A stretch of DNA of 64,000 nucleotides from Xanthobacter aminoxidans (GTDB lineage Bacteria; Pseudomonadota; Alphaproteobacteria; Rhizobiales; Xanthobacteraceae). Where the stretch lies: positions 366,137-430,136 of the forward strand of contig NZ_JAMJXC010000004.1 in NCBI RefSeq assembly GCF_023571765.1, read 5' to 3'. Below are positions 20,632 to 29,470 of this stretch, in pieces. The position numbers and the translations under genes are program-made. The notes beneath the pieces are model-generated. The model had not been told where the DNA came from. It searched no databases and saw only the letters and a list, made by a program, of their open reading frames with translations. Position 1 is the stretch's first letter. Each line of letters opens with the position of its first letter.

Positions 20632-21504
20632 ATGAGCACTGCGTCCGAGACTACCCTGCCGGTGGACACCCCTGAGAGCCCGTTCGTCTCCACCGAGTGG
20701 CTCGCGGCCAATCTCGGCGCGCCGGACCTCGTGGTGGTGGACGCCTCCTGGCACATGCCCGCTTCGGGCCGCAGCGGCGCCAAGGAATATCTCGCCGAGC
20801 ACATTCCCGGCGCGGTGCATTTCGACATCGACACCATCGCCGACCACTCCACGCCCCTGCCCCACATGCTGCCGGACGCGCACAGCTTCGCGGTAGCCGT
20901 GGGGGCGCTGGGCATCGGCGACGGCCTGCGCATCGTGGTCTATGATTCCGTCGGCCTGTTCTCCGCGCCGCGTGTGTGGTGGACCTTCCGCGCCTTCGGC
21001 GCGGGCGACGTGAAGCTGCTGGATGGCGGCCTGCCCAAGTGGAAGGCCGAAGGCCGCCCGCTGGAGGATGGCCCGGTGCGCCGCCTGCCGGCGAGCTTCA
21101 CCCCGCGCTTCGACCATTCCCTCGTCGCCGACATCGAGCGGGTGGATCAGGCACTCAAGACCGGTTCGGCGCAGGTGCTCGACGCCCGCCAGGACACCCG
21201 CTTCCGCGGCGAGGCGCCGGAGCCGCGCGAGGGCCTGCCCTCCGGCCACATGCCTGGAAGTTTCAACCTGCCGCACGGCCTCATCGTGAAGGACGGCCGC
21301 CTCGTGCCGCCGGCCGAGCTGCGCAAGGCCATCGACGGCTCCGGCCTCGATCTCGCGCGCCCGGTCATCACCTCGTGCGGCTCCGGCGTCTCCGCCGCCA
21401 TCCTCTGGGTGGCGCTGGAAATGGTCGGGAAAGCCCCCCTCGCCCTCTATGACGGCTCGTGGACGGAATGGGGCGCGAGCGGCAAGGAGATCGCCGTCGG
21501 CTGA
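20632..21504 (+). CDS. sseA: 3-mercaptopyruvate sulfurtransferase
   Basis: 290 aa, two rhodanese domains. The C-terminal active-site loop is TSCGSGVSAA; the CGSGV form marks mercaptopyruvate sulfurtransferase rather than thiosulfate sulfurtransferase (CRKGV). The linker GVLPHG-like region is seen as FNLPHGLIVKDG. It transfers sulfur from 3-mercaptopyruvate, a cysteine breakdown product, to thiols or cyanide. It lies just after cysK on the same strand, which fits a joint role in cysteine and sulfide handling. Confidence 0.94.
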   Translation: MSTASETTLPVDTPESPFVSTEWLAANLGAPDLVVVDASWHMPASGRSGAKEYLAEHIPGAVHFDIDTIADHSTPLPHMLPDAHSFAVAVGALGIGDGLRIVVYDSVGLFSAPRVWWTFRAFGAGDVKLLDGGLPKWKAEGRPLEDGPVRRLPASFTPRFDHSLVADIERVDQALKTGSAQVLDARQDTRFRGEAPEPREGLPSGHMPGSFNLPHGLIVKDGRLVPPAELRKAIDGSGLDLARPVITSCGSGVSAAILWVALEMVGKAPLALYDGSWTEWGASGKEIAVG

Positions 21505-21828
21505 CGGCGCGCGACCTGGAACGGGGCCGCGCCTGCGGCAGCGTGGGCACTGCAAAAGGATTTGCGGTGCAGCGCAAAAATGGTATCTCATCTCATACGT
21601 TTGAATGAGGTGAGCTGCCTTGGCGTCCGCAGGAACCGAGGATCGTGAGCGCCGGTTTCGGCGCCGGCCCTCCTTGCAACGTGTCGTCGACGGATCGTCT
21701 CAGGATGATCGACGTCGCTTCGAAACGATCAGCAGCGCCTCAGGCTCCGCCTCGATATCCGTGACGCCGTAATGCGCGGCAAAGCCGCGGCACCCGAGAT
21801 TGGCTCCCTGTCGGAAGATTTGCCCGCC
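21505..21828. other. Intergenic region with inverted repeat
   Basis: About 320 bases before the acetyltransferase gene. It holds the inverted repeat listed at 21587-21614 and a 50-codon TTG-started frame (21620-21772) with a GAGGTGAG site. That frame's product is Arg/Ser-rich and not convincing as a protein. Confidence 0.4.
21587..21614. promoter_or_regulatory. Inverted repeat, possible operator or attenuator
   Basis: CTCATCTCAT and ATGAGGTGAG pair at 9 of 10 positions across an 8-base spacer (ACGTTTGA). It lies about 215 bases upstream of the acetyltransferase gene. It could be a regulator site or an RNA hairpin; no T-run follows. Confidence 0.4.
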
Positions 21829-22392
21829 ATGTCGATTCTTGATGCGAAGCAGTCGTCGTCGGTCTTCGGCAAACCGAGCTTCTCGCTCTCGCACCGCATC
21901 CACCGGGCGGTGTGGAATGTGACGTGGCTCCTTCTGGCCTCGTGGACGCCGCCGCCGCTCCATGCCTGGCGTCGTTTCCTGCTGCGGCTGTTCGGCGCCA
22001 AGATCGCGCCAGGCGCGCGCATCTACGGCTCGACCAAGGTCTGGTATCCGCCCAACCTCACCATGGGACGGCACTCCGTCATCGGCTGGGGCACCCTCGT
22101 CTACACCCAGGACAAGGTGGAGCTTGAGGAGTTCGCCAACGTGGCCCAGCGCTGCCACCTGTGCACCGGCTCCCACGACATCGACGATCCCGACTTCCAG
22201 CTCATCACGCGCCCGATCCTGATCCGCCGCCACGCCTGGGTCGCCTCCGACGCCTTTGTCGGACCGGGGGTCACCATGGAGGAAGGCGCGGTTCTCGGCG
22301 GGCGGGGTGTCGCCTTCAAGTCGCTCGCCGCCTGGACCGTCTACGGCGGCAACCCGGCCCGCGAAATCCGCAAGCGCAGGCCGGTCGCCTGA
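21829..22392 (+). CDS. WcaF-like hexapeptide-repeat acetyltransferase
   Basis: 187 aa, left-handed beta-helix O-acetyltransferase of the colanic-acid WcaF / NodL kind. The N-terminal SLSHRIHRAVWNVTWLLLASWTPPPLHAWRRFLLRLFGAK is typical of the WcaF group. The hexapeptide region then runs from KIAPGARIYGSTKVWYPPNL through GSHDIDDPDFQ to VFVGPG-like turns and PAREIRKR. It probably acetylates a sugar of an exopolysaccharide or lipid-linked glycan. ATG at 21829; an upstream in-frame ATG (21772) lacks a good site. It is followed after 39 bases by a sugar epimerase gene. Confidence 0.87.
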   Translation: MSILDAKQSSSVFGKPSFSLSHRIHRAVWNVTWLLLASWTPPPLHAWRRFLLRLFGAKIAPGARIYGSTKVWYPPNLTMGRHSVIGWGTLVYTQDKVELEEFANVAQRCHLCTGSHDIDDPDFQLITRPILIRRHAWVASDAFVGPGVTMEEGAVLGGRGVAFKSLAAWTVYGGNPAREIRKRRPVA

Positions 22393-22431
22393 GGCCCCGT
22401 CTCCCGAAATATCCGGTTGGAGTTCATTGCG

Positions 22432-23442
22432 ATGTCGAATGATCGCCGTCTGCTAATTACGGGTGGATCCGGGTTCATCGGGTCTGAACTGGCACGCCTC
22501 GCCGGCGAGGCTGGCTTCGAGATCGTGAACCTCGACATCAAGCCGCCTGTTGCGGCTGCACAGAAGCCGATGTGGCGCCAGCTCGACGTGCGCGACGCCG
22601 ACGCGGTCCGCCGCGCGGTCCTGGAGGCTCAGCCGAGCCACATCGCTCACCTCGCCAGCGATATCGACGTCAACATCAAGCACCTGAACGAATTCAAGAC
22701 CACCATCGACGGCACCCGCAACGTGCTGGCCGCGGCCGAGGCCCTGCCCGGCCTCAAGCGCTTCCTGCACACGTCCACCCAGTATGTGGTGCGCCCCGGC
22801 GTGGTGCCGAAGTCGGAAACCGACTATGTGCCCTACACCGTCTACGGCGAGGCGAAGACCGAGACCGAGCGGCTGGTGCGTGCGAGCAAGGTCGGCGATT
22901 GGATCATCGCCCGTCCGACCGTGATCTGGGGTCCCGGCCATCCGTCCTTCGCCCAGCAGATCTGGCGCCGCATGGCCGAGGGGCGCTATCGCCACCCGGC
23001 GACCGCCAAGCCGCTTATGCGCGGCTACGGCTATGTCACCAACACCGCCTGGCAGATGCTCAAGCTGCTGGAGGCACCGCGCCCGAGCCTGTCCCACACT
23101 GTCTATTATCTCGGCGACGGCATGATCGAGTACGGCGCCTGGGCCGATGCCTTCTGCGTGCCGCTCACCGGACGCCCGGCCAAGCGCCTGCGCACGGAGG
23201 GTCTCTGGGCACTGGGCGCCATCGGCTCGGCCATGCGCGCTGCGGGACTGCCGGCCCCTTACGACATGGGTCGCTATTTCCGCATGACCACCCCCGGCCC
23301 GACCGACTTCGGGCCCATCAACGGGGTGGCAAACCCGCTCCAGGTCTCCTTCGACGAGGGCGTCGCTCGCACGCTGGTCTGGCTGCGCGAGGTGGATCCG
23401 GTGCTGTTCGCCGGCGACAAGGCGGCACGGCAGGCGGCCTGA
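22432..23442 (+). CDS. NAD-dependent epimerase/dehydratase (extended SDR)
   Basis: 336 aa. The Rossmann NAD(P)-binding motif LLITGGSGFIGSELARLAGE is at the N-terminus. The catalytic Ser/Thr region STQYVV and YxxxK (YGEAKTETE) follow, typical of nucleotide-sugar epimerases, reductases and dehydratases. ATG at 22432 with GGAG 9 bases upstream. It sits next to a WcaF-like acetyltransferase, so a role in making or altering a surface-glycan sugar is likely. The exact nucleotide-sugar is not known. Confidence 0.9.
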   Translation: MSNDRRLLITGGSGFIGSELARLAGEAGFEIVNLDIKPPVAAAQKPMWRQLDVRDADAVRRAVLEAQPSHIAHLASDIDVNIKHLNEFKTTIDGTRNVLAAAEALPGLKRFLHTSTQYVVRPGVVPKSETDYVPYTVYGEAKTETERLVRASKVGDWIIARPTVIWGPGHPSFAQQIWRRMAEGRYRHPATAKPLMRGYGYVTNTAWQMLKLLEAPRPSLSHTVYYLGDGMIEYGAWADAFCVPLTGRPAKRLRTEGLWALGAIGSAMRAAGLPAPYDMGRYFRMTTPGPTDFGPINGVANPLQVSFDEGVARTLVWLREVDPVLFAGDKAARQAA

Positions 23443-23455
23443 CCGCGCGGAAGAC

Positions 23456-23482
23456 CCGGCGGAGTGGCATCGTCTCCGCCGG
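23456..23482 (+). terminator. Hairpin after epimerase gene
   Basis: Perfect 9-bp stem CCGGCGGAG / CTCCGCCGG with a 9-base loop, 13 bases after the stop. There is no T-run, so termination is only possible. Confidence 0.35.
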
Positions 23483-23588
23483 CCGTGGACGGAGCGCCCA
23501 GCTGCCCGACGCGGGTTTCGGCATGGCCGTGTCCGCGTTTGCGGTATCTCAGTCAGGCGCGCTGATGTGAGGGGCGAGGCGATATCGC

Positions 23589-24146
23589 CTAGGGATCGAG
23601 CTCGGTATCCCAGTAGAGATAATCCAGCCAGCTCTCATGCAGGTAGTTCGGCGGGAAGTGCCGGCCGTTCTGGTGGAGATCGTGGACGGACGGCTGGAAG
23701 GGCGTCTGGGCGGGCCACATCCCCGCGTCCGCCGGCATATGGCCGCCCTTGCGCAGATTGCACGGGGAGCAGGCGGCGACCACATTCTCCCAGGTCGTCT
23801 GGCCTCCCTTCGAGCGTGGAATCACGTGGTCGAAGGTGAGATCCTCGCGGGAGCCGCAATATTGGCAGGAGAAGCGGTCGCGCAGGAAGACGTTGAAGCG
23901 GGTGAAGGCGGGCTGCCGGGTCGGCTTCACGAAGGTGCGCAGTGAAACGACGCTGGGCAGCCGGATTTCAAAGCCCGGACTTCGCACCGCCTTGTCGTAA
24001 TATTCGACGATGTTCACCCGGTCGAGAAAGACCGCCTTGATGGCATCCTGCCAACTCCAGACCGACAGCGGGTAATAGCTCAACGGGCGGTAGTCCGCGT
24101 TGAGCACGAGCGCTGGCCAGGCACCTGGTGACAAAGCAGTGGTCAA
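23589..24146 (-). CDS. HNH endonuclease
   Basis: 185 aa. The HNH nuclease fold has zinc-ribbon cysteines CQYCGS and CSPCNLRKGG flanking FDHVIPRSKGG and WENVVAAC, the metal-binding and catalytic part. The N-terminal ALVLNADYRPLSYYPLSVW is strongly conserved across Rhizobiales, where the gene is nearly universal and stands alone; its biological role is unknown. I chose the TTG at 24146 because GAGGAG lies 8 bases ahead of it. A GTG at 24170 would add 8 residues but has no such site. Confidence 0.9.
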   Translation of the reverse strand: MTTALSPGAWPALVLNADYRPLSYYPLSVWSWQDAIKAVFLDRVNIVEYYDKAVRSPGFEIRLPSVVSLRTFVKPTRQPAFTRFNVFLRDRFSCQYCGSREDLTFDHVIPRSKGGQTTWENVVAACSPCNLRKGGHMPADAGMWPAQTPFQPSVHDLHQNGRHFPPNYLHESWLDYLYWDTELDP

Positions 24147-24306
24147 GGACCGAACTCCTCGTCTTCGCACCCGAATCGCGCCTGACGATCCCGGTACGCG
24201 GCGGATACTCTATATGCTCCGTGTCACTGTTGTGAAGCCGAGGCCAAACCACGGCCATTTCCGGGCATTTACTCGCGCCACCACCGCGCCTGCTTCTGTT
24301 ACCGTC

Positions 24307-25011
24307 TCAGCGCGGCTTTGCTGCGAGGAACTCGGCGAGGAAGGCGCCGCCATGGGCGAGGCCGCCATCGTCGATGCCGTGCCCGAGCCCCTGACTGAGG
24401 TGCCATTCCACCGGCACGCCGGCATCTGCGAGGCCGCGGGCGGAGGCAAACAGGGCCTGGGCCGGTATCACCTCGTCCTCCGTGCCGTGCACCAGAAGGA
24501 TGGGCGGGCGCGTGCGGAGTTGCAGGTCGCGCGGCACCCCGCCCGCCGCCTCCACCCACAGACCCGAATAGGCGACCACGGCGGCCGGTGCTACGGCGGC
24601 GGTGGTCGCGATCTTCAGCGCCATCATCGCGCCCTGGCTGAAACCGACCAGCGCCAGCCGCGACGGCGGCAGATCGTATTTCGCCAGTTCCACCTCCAGG
24701 AATGCAGCCAGCACGGGCGCCGCGGCCTCGGCGCCACGGGCCAGTTCGTGGGGATCACGGAAGCTCAGCGGGAACCACTGCCGGCCAACCGGCGCGCCCT
24801 CGCAGGGGTCGGGGGCGTGGGGCGAGATGAAAGCGGTGCCGGGCAGCAGGTCGGCCCAGGCGTTGCCGAGGTCGATGAGGTCGCGCCCGTCCGCGCCATA
24901 GCCGTGCAGCAGCACGACGAGGCTGTCAGGCGCGCCACCATGGCGCGGGCGCAGGCGCGGGCCGTCGAGAATGGGCTCGTCGAGGGAAACGCCGTCGAGG
25001 GGAAAGGACAT
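24307..25011 (-). CDS. Carboxylesterase / phospholipase family hydrolase
   Basis: 234 aa, alpha/beta hydrolase of the YpfH/carboxylesterase 2 type. The oxyanion segment VVLLHGYGADGRDL is followed by the nucleophile elbow GFSQGAMMAL (Ser), Asp in HGTEDEVIP and His in GLGHGIDD, so the triad looks complete. No signal peptide; cytoplasmic. ATG at 25011 with GAAGAG upstream, 13 bases after the stop of the DNA glycosylase gene, so the two are probably one operon. Natural substrate unknown. Confidence 0.9.
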   Translation of the reverse strand: MSFPLDGVSLDEPILDGPRLRPRHGGAPDSLVVLLHGYGADGRDLIDLGNAWADLLPGTAFISPHAPDPCEGAPVGRQWFPLSFRDPHELARGAEAAAPVLAAFLEVELAKYDLPPSRLALVGFSQGAMMALKIATTAAVAPAAVVAYSGLWVEAAGGVPRDLQLRTRPPILLVHGTEDEVIPAQALFASARGLADAGVPVEWHLSQGLGHGIDDGGLAHGGAFLAEFLAAKPR

Positions 25012-25024
25012 GGGCACGCTCTTC

Positions 25025-25675
25025 TCAGGCCGGGGCGCCGAGGCGGGCGCGCCGCGCACCATAATACGCCCACAGCAGATGAGCCGCCACGCCACGCAGC
25101 GGCCGCCAATCCTCGGCGATGGCGCGCAGGCCGAGGGGCGTGCAGCGGCCGCCCAGCTCGAACGCATCGCCCATCGCCACCTGGAGCGCGAGGTCGCCAT
25201 GGGGAAAGGCATCGGCGCGGCCGAGACAGAACAGGAGGTAGATATCGGCGGTCCAAAGCCCGATGCCGGGCAGCCGCGTCATCACCTCGGCCGCGGCATC
25301 CGCCTCCATGCGCGCCACGGCCTCAAGGTCCACTTCGCCTTCCGCGAGCGCGCGGGCGATGCCGGTGAGGGTGCGGATCTTCGGTGCGGACAGGCCGGCC
25401 CCGCGCAATGTCTCCACCGGCGCGGCCAGCATGGCCTCCACCGTGGGCGTCCCGCCCATCGCGGCCTCGAACCGCGCGGAGATGGCCCGCGCCGAGGCGA
25501 CCGACAATTGCTGGGCGATCACCACCGCGCACAGGCCGGCAAATCCGGGCGGCCGGCGGCGCAGGGCCGGGCGCCCGGCCACCTCCGCCACAGGAACGAG
25601 GCGATCATCAAGCTCCAGCAGTTGCGCGAAGGCGCGGTCGAACACGCCTTGGTCGGTGAGCCGCGGCTCCTTCAT
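25025..25675 (-). CDS. DNA-3-methyladenine glycosylase II (HhH-GPD, AlkA type)
   Basis: 216 aa. Base-excision repair glycosylase with the helix-hairpin-helix LPGIGLWTADIYLLFCLG and the catalytic Asp in FPHGDLALQ. This matches AlkA-like enzymes that lack the N-terminal domain of the E. coli protein, hence the short length. It removes alkylated purines such as 3-methyladenine. Start is ATG at 25675 or GTG at 25678. The gene diverges from gluQ across 57 bases, so the two promoters overlap. Confidence 0.9.
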   Translation of the reverse strand: MKEPRLTDQGVFDRAFAQLLELDDRLVPVAEVAGRPALRRRPPGFAGLCAVVIAQQLSVASARAISARFEAAMGGTPTVEAMLAAPVETLRGAGLSAPKIRTLTGIARALAEGEVDLEAVARMEADAAAEVMTRLPGIGLWTADIYLLFCLGRADAFPHGDLALQVAMGDAFELGGRCTPLGLRAIAEDWRPLRGVAAHLLWAYYGARRARLGAPA

Positions 25676-25732
25676 CACGCAAACCCACAGGCTTGTCTGT
25701 CACAACGGGATATCGCTCTAATAGCGGACGCC

Positions 25733-26653
25733 ATGCCCCAGCCTCCCCTTCCCTTCGTCTGCCGCTTCGCGCCGAGCCCCAACGGCCGGCTGCATCTCGG
25801 CCACGCCTTCTCGGCGCTGGTGAATGCCGAGGCGGCGGCCCGCACGGGCGGCACCTTCCTGCTGCGCATGGAGGACATCGACACCACCCGCTGTCGACCC
25901 GAATTCGAACAGGGCATCCTCGATGACCTCGCCTGGCTCGGCATCGTGCCCGCCGCACCGCCGCGGCGCCAGTCCGAGCACTTCGCGGACTATGCCAAAG
26001 CAATGGCGCGGCTGGAGGCCATGGGCCTCGTCTATCCCGCCTTCGAGAGCCGCTCCGACATCGCGCGCGCCGTGATCGAGGCCGAGGCGAAGGAGGGGCG
26101 CCCGGCCCCACGGGACCCGGATGGAGCGCCGCTCTATCCCTTCCAGCGCTCAGGGCTGTCCGATGGGGAGCGCGCACAGCGGCGGGCGGCGGGCGAGCCT
26201 TATGTGCTGCGGCTGGACATGGCTGCGGCGATGGAGGCTATCGGCAGTGGGCCGCTCTTCTGGCCGGAAGCCCGGGATCTGCCGGAAGGCCCGGCCGCCC
26301 CGGCGCCGGCCGATCCGGCGCAGTGGGGCGACGTGGTGCTGGCGCGGCGGGACGTGCCGACGTCCTATCACCTGTCAGTGGTGGTGGACGACGCGCTGCA
26401 GGGCATCACCCGGGTCATCCGCGGCATGGACCTGTTTCACGCCACCTCGGTCCACGTTCTGCTGCAGCGGCTGCTTGGCCTTGCGACGCCGGTCTATCAC
26501 CACCACCGGCTGATCCTCGACGGCAGCGGCCACAAGCTCTCCAAGAGCAATTCGGCCACCAGCCTCCTCGCGCTCAGAAACTGCGGCGCGACACCAGAGG
26601 ACATCCGCGCGCGACTGGGGCTCGATCCGCTTCAGCCGACCCCAAGGATGTAG
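25733..26653 (+). CDS. gluQ: Glutamyl-Q tRNA(Asp) synthetase
   Basis: 306 aa, a shortened paralogue of glutamyl-tRNA synthetase without the anticodon-binding domain. It attaches glutamate to queuosine at position 34 of tRNA-Asp. HLGH replaces HIGH (residues about 17-20), KLSKSN is the KMSKS loop, and the N-terminal FAPSPNGRLHLGH is diagnostic. The zinc-binding cysteines found in many GluQ proteins after the GLVYP segment are not present (GLVYPAFESRSD), so this one probably lacks the zinc. Its 3' end overlaps the convergent transporter gene by 22 bases. Confidence 0.93.
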   Translation: MPQPPLPFVCRFAPSPNGRLHLGHAFSALVNAEAAARTGGTFLLRMEDIDTTRCRPEFEQGILDDLAWLGIVPAAPPRRQSEHFADYAKAMARLEAMGLVYPAFESRSDIARAVIEAEAKEGRPAPRDPDGAPLYPFQRSGLSDGERAQRRAAGEPYVLRLDMAAAMEAIGSGPLFWPEARDLPEGPAAPAPADPAQWGDVVLARRDVPTSYHLSVVVDDALQGITRVIRGMDLFHATSVHVLLQRLLGLATPVYHHHRLILDGSGHKLSKSNSATSLLALRNCGATPEDIRARLGLDPLQPTPRM

Positions 26654-27573
26654 AGCCAGAACGCCACGGTGACCACCGCGAGCCCGGTGGAGAGCGAGAC
26701 TGCGCTGGTGGAGGTGGCCACCCCCACACCATAGCGCTGCGCCAAAAGATAGCCGTTGACGCCGCTCGGCATGGCCGCGAACAGCACCGCCACGCCGGCC
26801 CACACCGGCGGCATGCTGAAGACCATGGTGAGCGCGAACACCGCCGCCGGATGGACGATGAGCTTCAGGAAGCTGATGAGCGCCGAGGGCAGGAGATCGC
26901 CCCCCGCCATGCCGTAGCGCTTCAGCGACAGACCGAGGGAGATGAGCGCGCAGGGTGTCGCGGCGGCGGAGAGAAGGTCGATCATCTGCTTCGGCACGCC
27001 CACGGCCTGGATGCCCACCACCTTGGCCAGCGCCCCGGCATAGATGCCGAGCAGAATGGGGTTGAAGGCGAGCGCCTTGCCGAGCCGCATCATGGTCGCG
27101 CGGGAAAAGCCGTGGCTGCCCTCCAGCATCACGGTAGCGGCCACCAGCATCACCGGCAGGTGGATGGCGATGAGCAGGAACAGCGGCACCGCTCCCGCTT
27201 CGCCATAGGCCTTCAGGATCAACGGCACGCCGACGAACACAGTGTTGGCCTGGCCCGCGGCGAAGCCGTGGATGACCGCTTCCTGCCGCCCCCGCCCGAA
27301 CAGCCGCTCCGCCGCCACCATGGCGATGGCGAACACGAAGAAGGCGCCGGCGAAATAGGCGATCCAGTAGCCCCACGGCTGGGCCTCGGGCAGCTTCGAT
27401 TCGGTCAGCGTCTTGAAGATGAGGACCGGCACAGACAGGCTGAACACGAACTCCGCCAGCCCATCCGTCGCCCGTTCGCTGACGAGGCCGACCCGGGCGG
27501 AGATGTAGCCGACCAGCACCATGCCGAACACCGGCAGGACGATGACAGAAATGTCCGCAAGCGTGCTGAGCAT
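26632..27573 (-). CDS. AEC family (auxin efflux carrier-like) transporter
   Basis: 313 aa, about 10 transmembrane helices. The pattern of the AEC/MdcF family is visible: VLVGYISARVGLV near the N-terminus, FAAGQANTVFVGVPLI and the centrally placed LAFNPILLGIYAGAL repeat start. Bacterial relatives move small carboxylates such as malonate or malate. Upstream, 11 bases away, lies a small ACT-domain gene, so they are probably one transcript. It overlaps gluQ tail to tail. Confidence 0.9.
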   Translation of the reverse strand: MLSTLADISVIVLPVFGMVLVGYISARVGLVSERATDGLAEFVFSLSVPVLIFKTLTESKLPEAQPWGYWIAYFAGAFFVFAIAMVAAERLFGRGRQEAVIHGFAAGQANTVFVGVPLILKAYGEAGAVPLFLLIAIHLPVMLVAATVMLEGSHGFSRATMMRLGKALAFNPILLGIYAGALAKVVGIQAVGVPKQMIDLLSAAATPCALISLGLSLKRYGMAGGDLLPSALISFLKLIVHPAAVFALTMVFSMPPVWAGVAVLFAAMPSGVNGYLLAQRYGVGVATSTSAVSLSTGLAVVTVAFWLYILGVG

Positions 27574-27584
27574 GGCCGTTTCCG

Positions 27585-27902
27585 TCAGGCCGCCCGCATC
27601 TGCGCCGTCTGCTCGGCGGTCGTGAGGTCCGCCGTGCGGACGCCCACCATGACGCCGAGCCTCTGGCCGAGGCGTACGGCGACGGCCTCCTCCGCGGCGA
27701 ATGCGATGGTGACGCTGAGCGTGTCTTCGTCCGTCCGGCAGTCGACGCGGCTGGGCAGGACGTCGTGGATCACGAACGGCTCCAGCAAGCGCAGCAGCAG
27801 GTTGGTTTCCGGCTCGGCCGCGACGGCGAGGCGAAACGAGGACTGTTGCGGACGGACAGGGGAGGAGCCGTCGCGATGAGCGGCGGGTTCACGGCTGGAC
27901 AT
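27585..27902 (-). CDS. Small ACT-like domain protein (IlvM-like)
   Basis: 105 aa. After a loose, Arg/Pro-rich N-terminus, the segment RLAVAAEPETNLLLRLLEPF and the rest to VGVRTADL follow the beta-alpha-beta-beta-alpha pattern of ACT domains. It resembles IlvM, the small regulatory subunit of acetolactate synthase. No large subunit is nearby; the only close gene is the AEC transporter 11 bases downstream. It may sense an amino acid for that transporter or for a distant enzyme. ATG at 27902; the ribosome-binding site is poor, so the start is uncertain. Confidence 0.65.
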   Translation of the reverse strand: MSSREPAAHRDGSSPVRPQQSSFRLAVAAEPETNLLLRLLEPFVIHDVLPSRVDCRTDEDTLSVTIAFAAEEAVAVRLGQRLGVMVGVRTADLTTAEQTAQMRAA

Positions 27903-28197
27903 GGGGGACGATCCGGACTGATGCGGGCCTTGCCGCGCAATTCTCTGGGCAGTCACCTGATGGGCCTGCCCCGGCGGAGGATCGCGCCGCGGCCGTCGAC
28001 GGCCTCAGGCGCGCAAGTCTACCCGGCCGACAGGGTCGACCGGGCGAGGAATTCGCCGAAGGGCCGGAAGGTGGGCCGGCATATGGCATCCGGAACGAAG
28101 CATGGCGCGAACGTTAGGCTCCTCGGAAGGGACCGTCAACCGATGGGCAAATCGTTTTAGCCGCGAAATGCCAGCGAACGGAGATCCAAAACGCAAA

Positions 28198-28218
28198 CGG
28201 CCGGGCAGTGCCCGGCCG
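28198..28218 (-). terminator. Terminator of rpoZ
   Basis: Perfect 10-bp inverted repeat CGGCCGGGCA / TGCCCGGCCG downstream of the rpoZ stop, followed on the - strand by a T-rich stretch (TTTGCGTTTT). Confidence 0.7.
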
Positions 28219-28248
28219 CGAACGCTGGGTCCGTCGCCGAAACGGCGA

Positions 28249-28638
28249 TCAGCCCTCGTCGTCGTCGTTGTGCTCGGGCGGCACGAGGCCCTGGAGGCCG
28301 GCGAGCAGTTCTTCCTCGGTCATGCGGTCGAGCATGACGTCGCTGTCCTCGCCACCGGAGCTGTCGCTGGACGCGATGAGCGGCACGGCCTCGGGCTCGG
28401 GCTCATCCACCTCGGTGTATTTCTGCAGCGAGTGGATGAGGTCTTCCTTGAGATCCTCGGGGCTCACGGTCTCGTCGGCGATCTCGCGCAGGGCGACGAC
28501 AGGGTTCTTGTCGTTGTCCCGGTCGATGGTGATCTGCTGGCCGGACGAGATCATGCGCGCGCGGTGGGCGGCGAGCAGAACCAGCTCGAACCGGTTGTCC
28601 ACCTTGTCGATGCAGTCTTCTACGGTGACACGGGCCAT
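28249..28638 (-). CDS. rpoZ: RNA polymerase omega subunit
   Basis: 129 aa. Starts [30 protein letters not shown], the conserved RpoZ core that wraps beta-prime, followed by the [15 protein letters not shown] strand. The C-terminal half is the acidic, alphaproteobacterial extension ([21 protein letters not shown]). It stabilises RNA polymerase and takes part in ppGpp binding in relatives. Divergent from the NYN-domain gene across 215 bases. Confidence 0.96.
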   Translation of the reverse strand: MARVTVEDCIDKVDNRFELVLLAAHRARMISSGQQITIDRDNDKNPVVALREIADETVSPEDLKEDLIHSLQKYTEVDEPEPEAVPLIASSDSSGGEDSDVMLDRMTEEELLAGLQGLVPPEHNDDDEG

Positions 28639-28853
28639 CGGCTCGTCACTCCCTTATGCGCGATGCGCACAGAATACAGGCCTTGAGAAGAGGGCGTCGA
28701 TACAGCAATTCGGCCAAAGGGGCAACCCCGCCGGCCAAGCGCCGCGCCTTTTTCGCTTGCCTTGAACGGTTCTTCGTCGGAGAAAGGCGACAGGACGACG
28801 TGGTTTGCAGCCGTTCCCGTTCTGCCCTTCCCATTCCATCGGCGGACCTTTGT

Positions 28854-29462
28854 ATGCAGGGCCAGGAAAAGATCGCTCTTCTCATTGATGGCGCCAACCT
28901 TTATTCCGCGACCAAGGCGTTGGGCTTCGATATCGACTACAAGCGGCTCCTCAAGGAATTCCAGAGCCGCGGATACCTCCTTCGCGCGTTCTACTACACG
29001 ACGCTGATCGAGGATCAGGAATATTCCTCCATCCGGCCGCTGCTCGATTGGCTGGACTACAACGGCTATTCGGTGGTCACCAAGCTTGCCCGCGAGTTCA
29101 CGGACGCGCAGGGCCGGCGCCGCGTGCGCGGCAACATGGACATCGAGATCGCCGTGGACGCCATGGAGCTCGCCGAGCACGTGGACCACATCGTGCTGTT
29201 CTCCGGCGACGGCGACTTCCGCTCGCTGGTGGAGGCGCTGCAGCGCAAGGGCGTGCGGGTTTCGGTGGTGTCCACCATCTCCACCCAGCCGCCGCTGATC
29301 GCGGATGACCTGCGCCGTCAGGCGGACGTCTTCATCGATCTGGTGGACCTCCAGCCCAAGATCGGCCGCGACCCGTCCGAGCGGCAGGGCCGGATGCAGG
29401 AGACGCCCCGCTTCCTCGAGCGGCGCAGCGCCACGACCGCGGCCGGCGACGGCAACGACTGA
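28854..29462 (+). CDS. NYN domain protein (LabA/DUF88 family)
   Basis: 202 aa. PIN-like ribonuclease fold. The first metal-site Asp is in IALLIDGANLYSATKALGF, then DIEIAVDAMELAEHVD, and the last in LFSGDGDFRSLVEALQRKG, so the acidic site of NYN nucleases is complete. Relatives are single-strand-specific RNases or regulators, function here unknown. It overlaps nothing; stop at 29462 is 8 bases from the start of the uracil-DNA glycosylase gene, and the two are typically linked in this order of bacteria. Confidence 0.9.
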   Translation: MQGQEKIALLIDGANLYSATKALGFDIDYKRLLKEFQSRGYLLRAFYYTTLIEDQEYSSIRPLLDWLDYNGYSVVTKLAREFTDAQGRRRVRGNMDIEIAVDAMELAEHVDHIVLFSGDGDFRSLVEALQRKGVRVSVVSTISTQPPLIADDLRRQADVFIDLVDLQPKIGRDPSERQGRMQETPRFLERRSATTAAGDGND

Positions 29463-29470
29463 CGCCGCCC

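Noticed and set aside
21620..21772. 50-codon frame with TTG start and GAGGTGAG site
   Set aside because: Product is Arg/Ser-rich with no fold signs; composition suggests chance.
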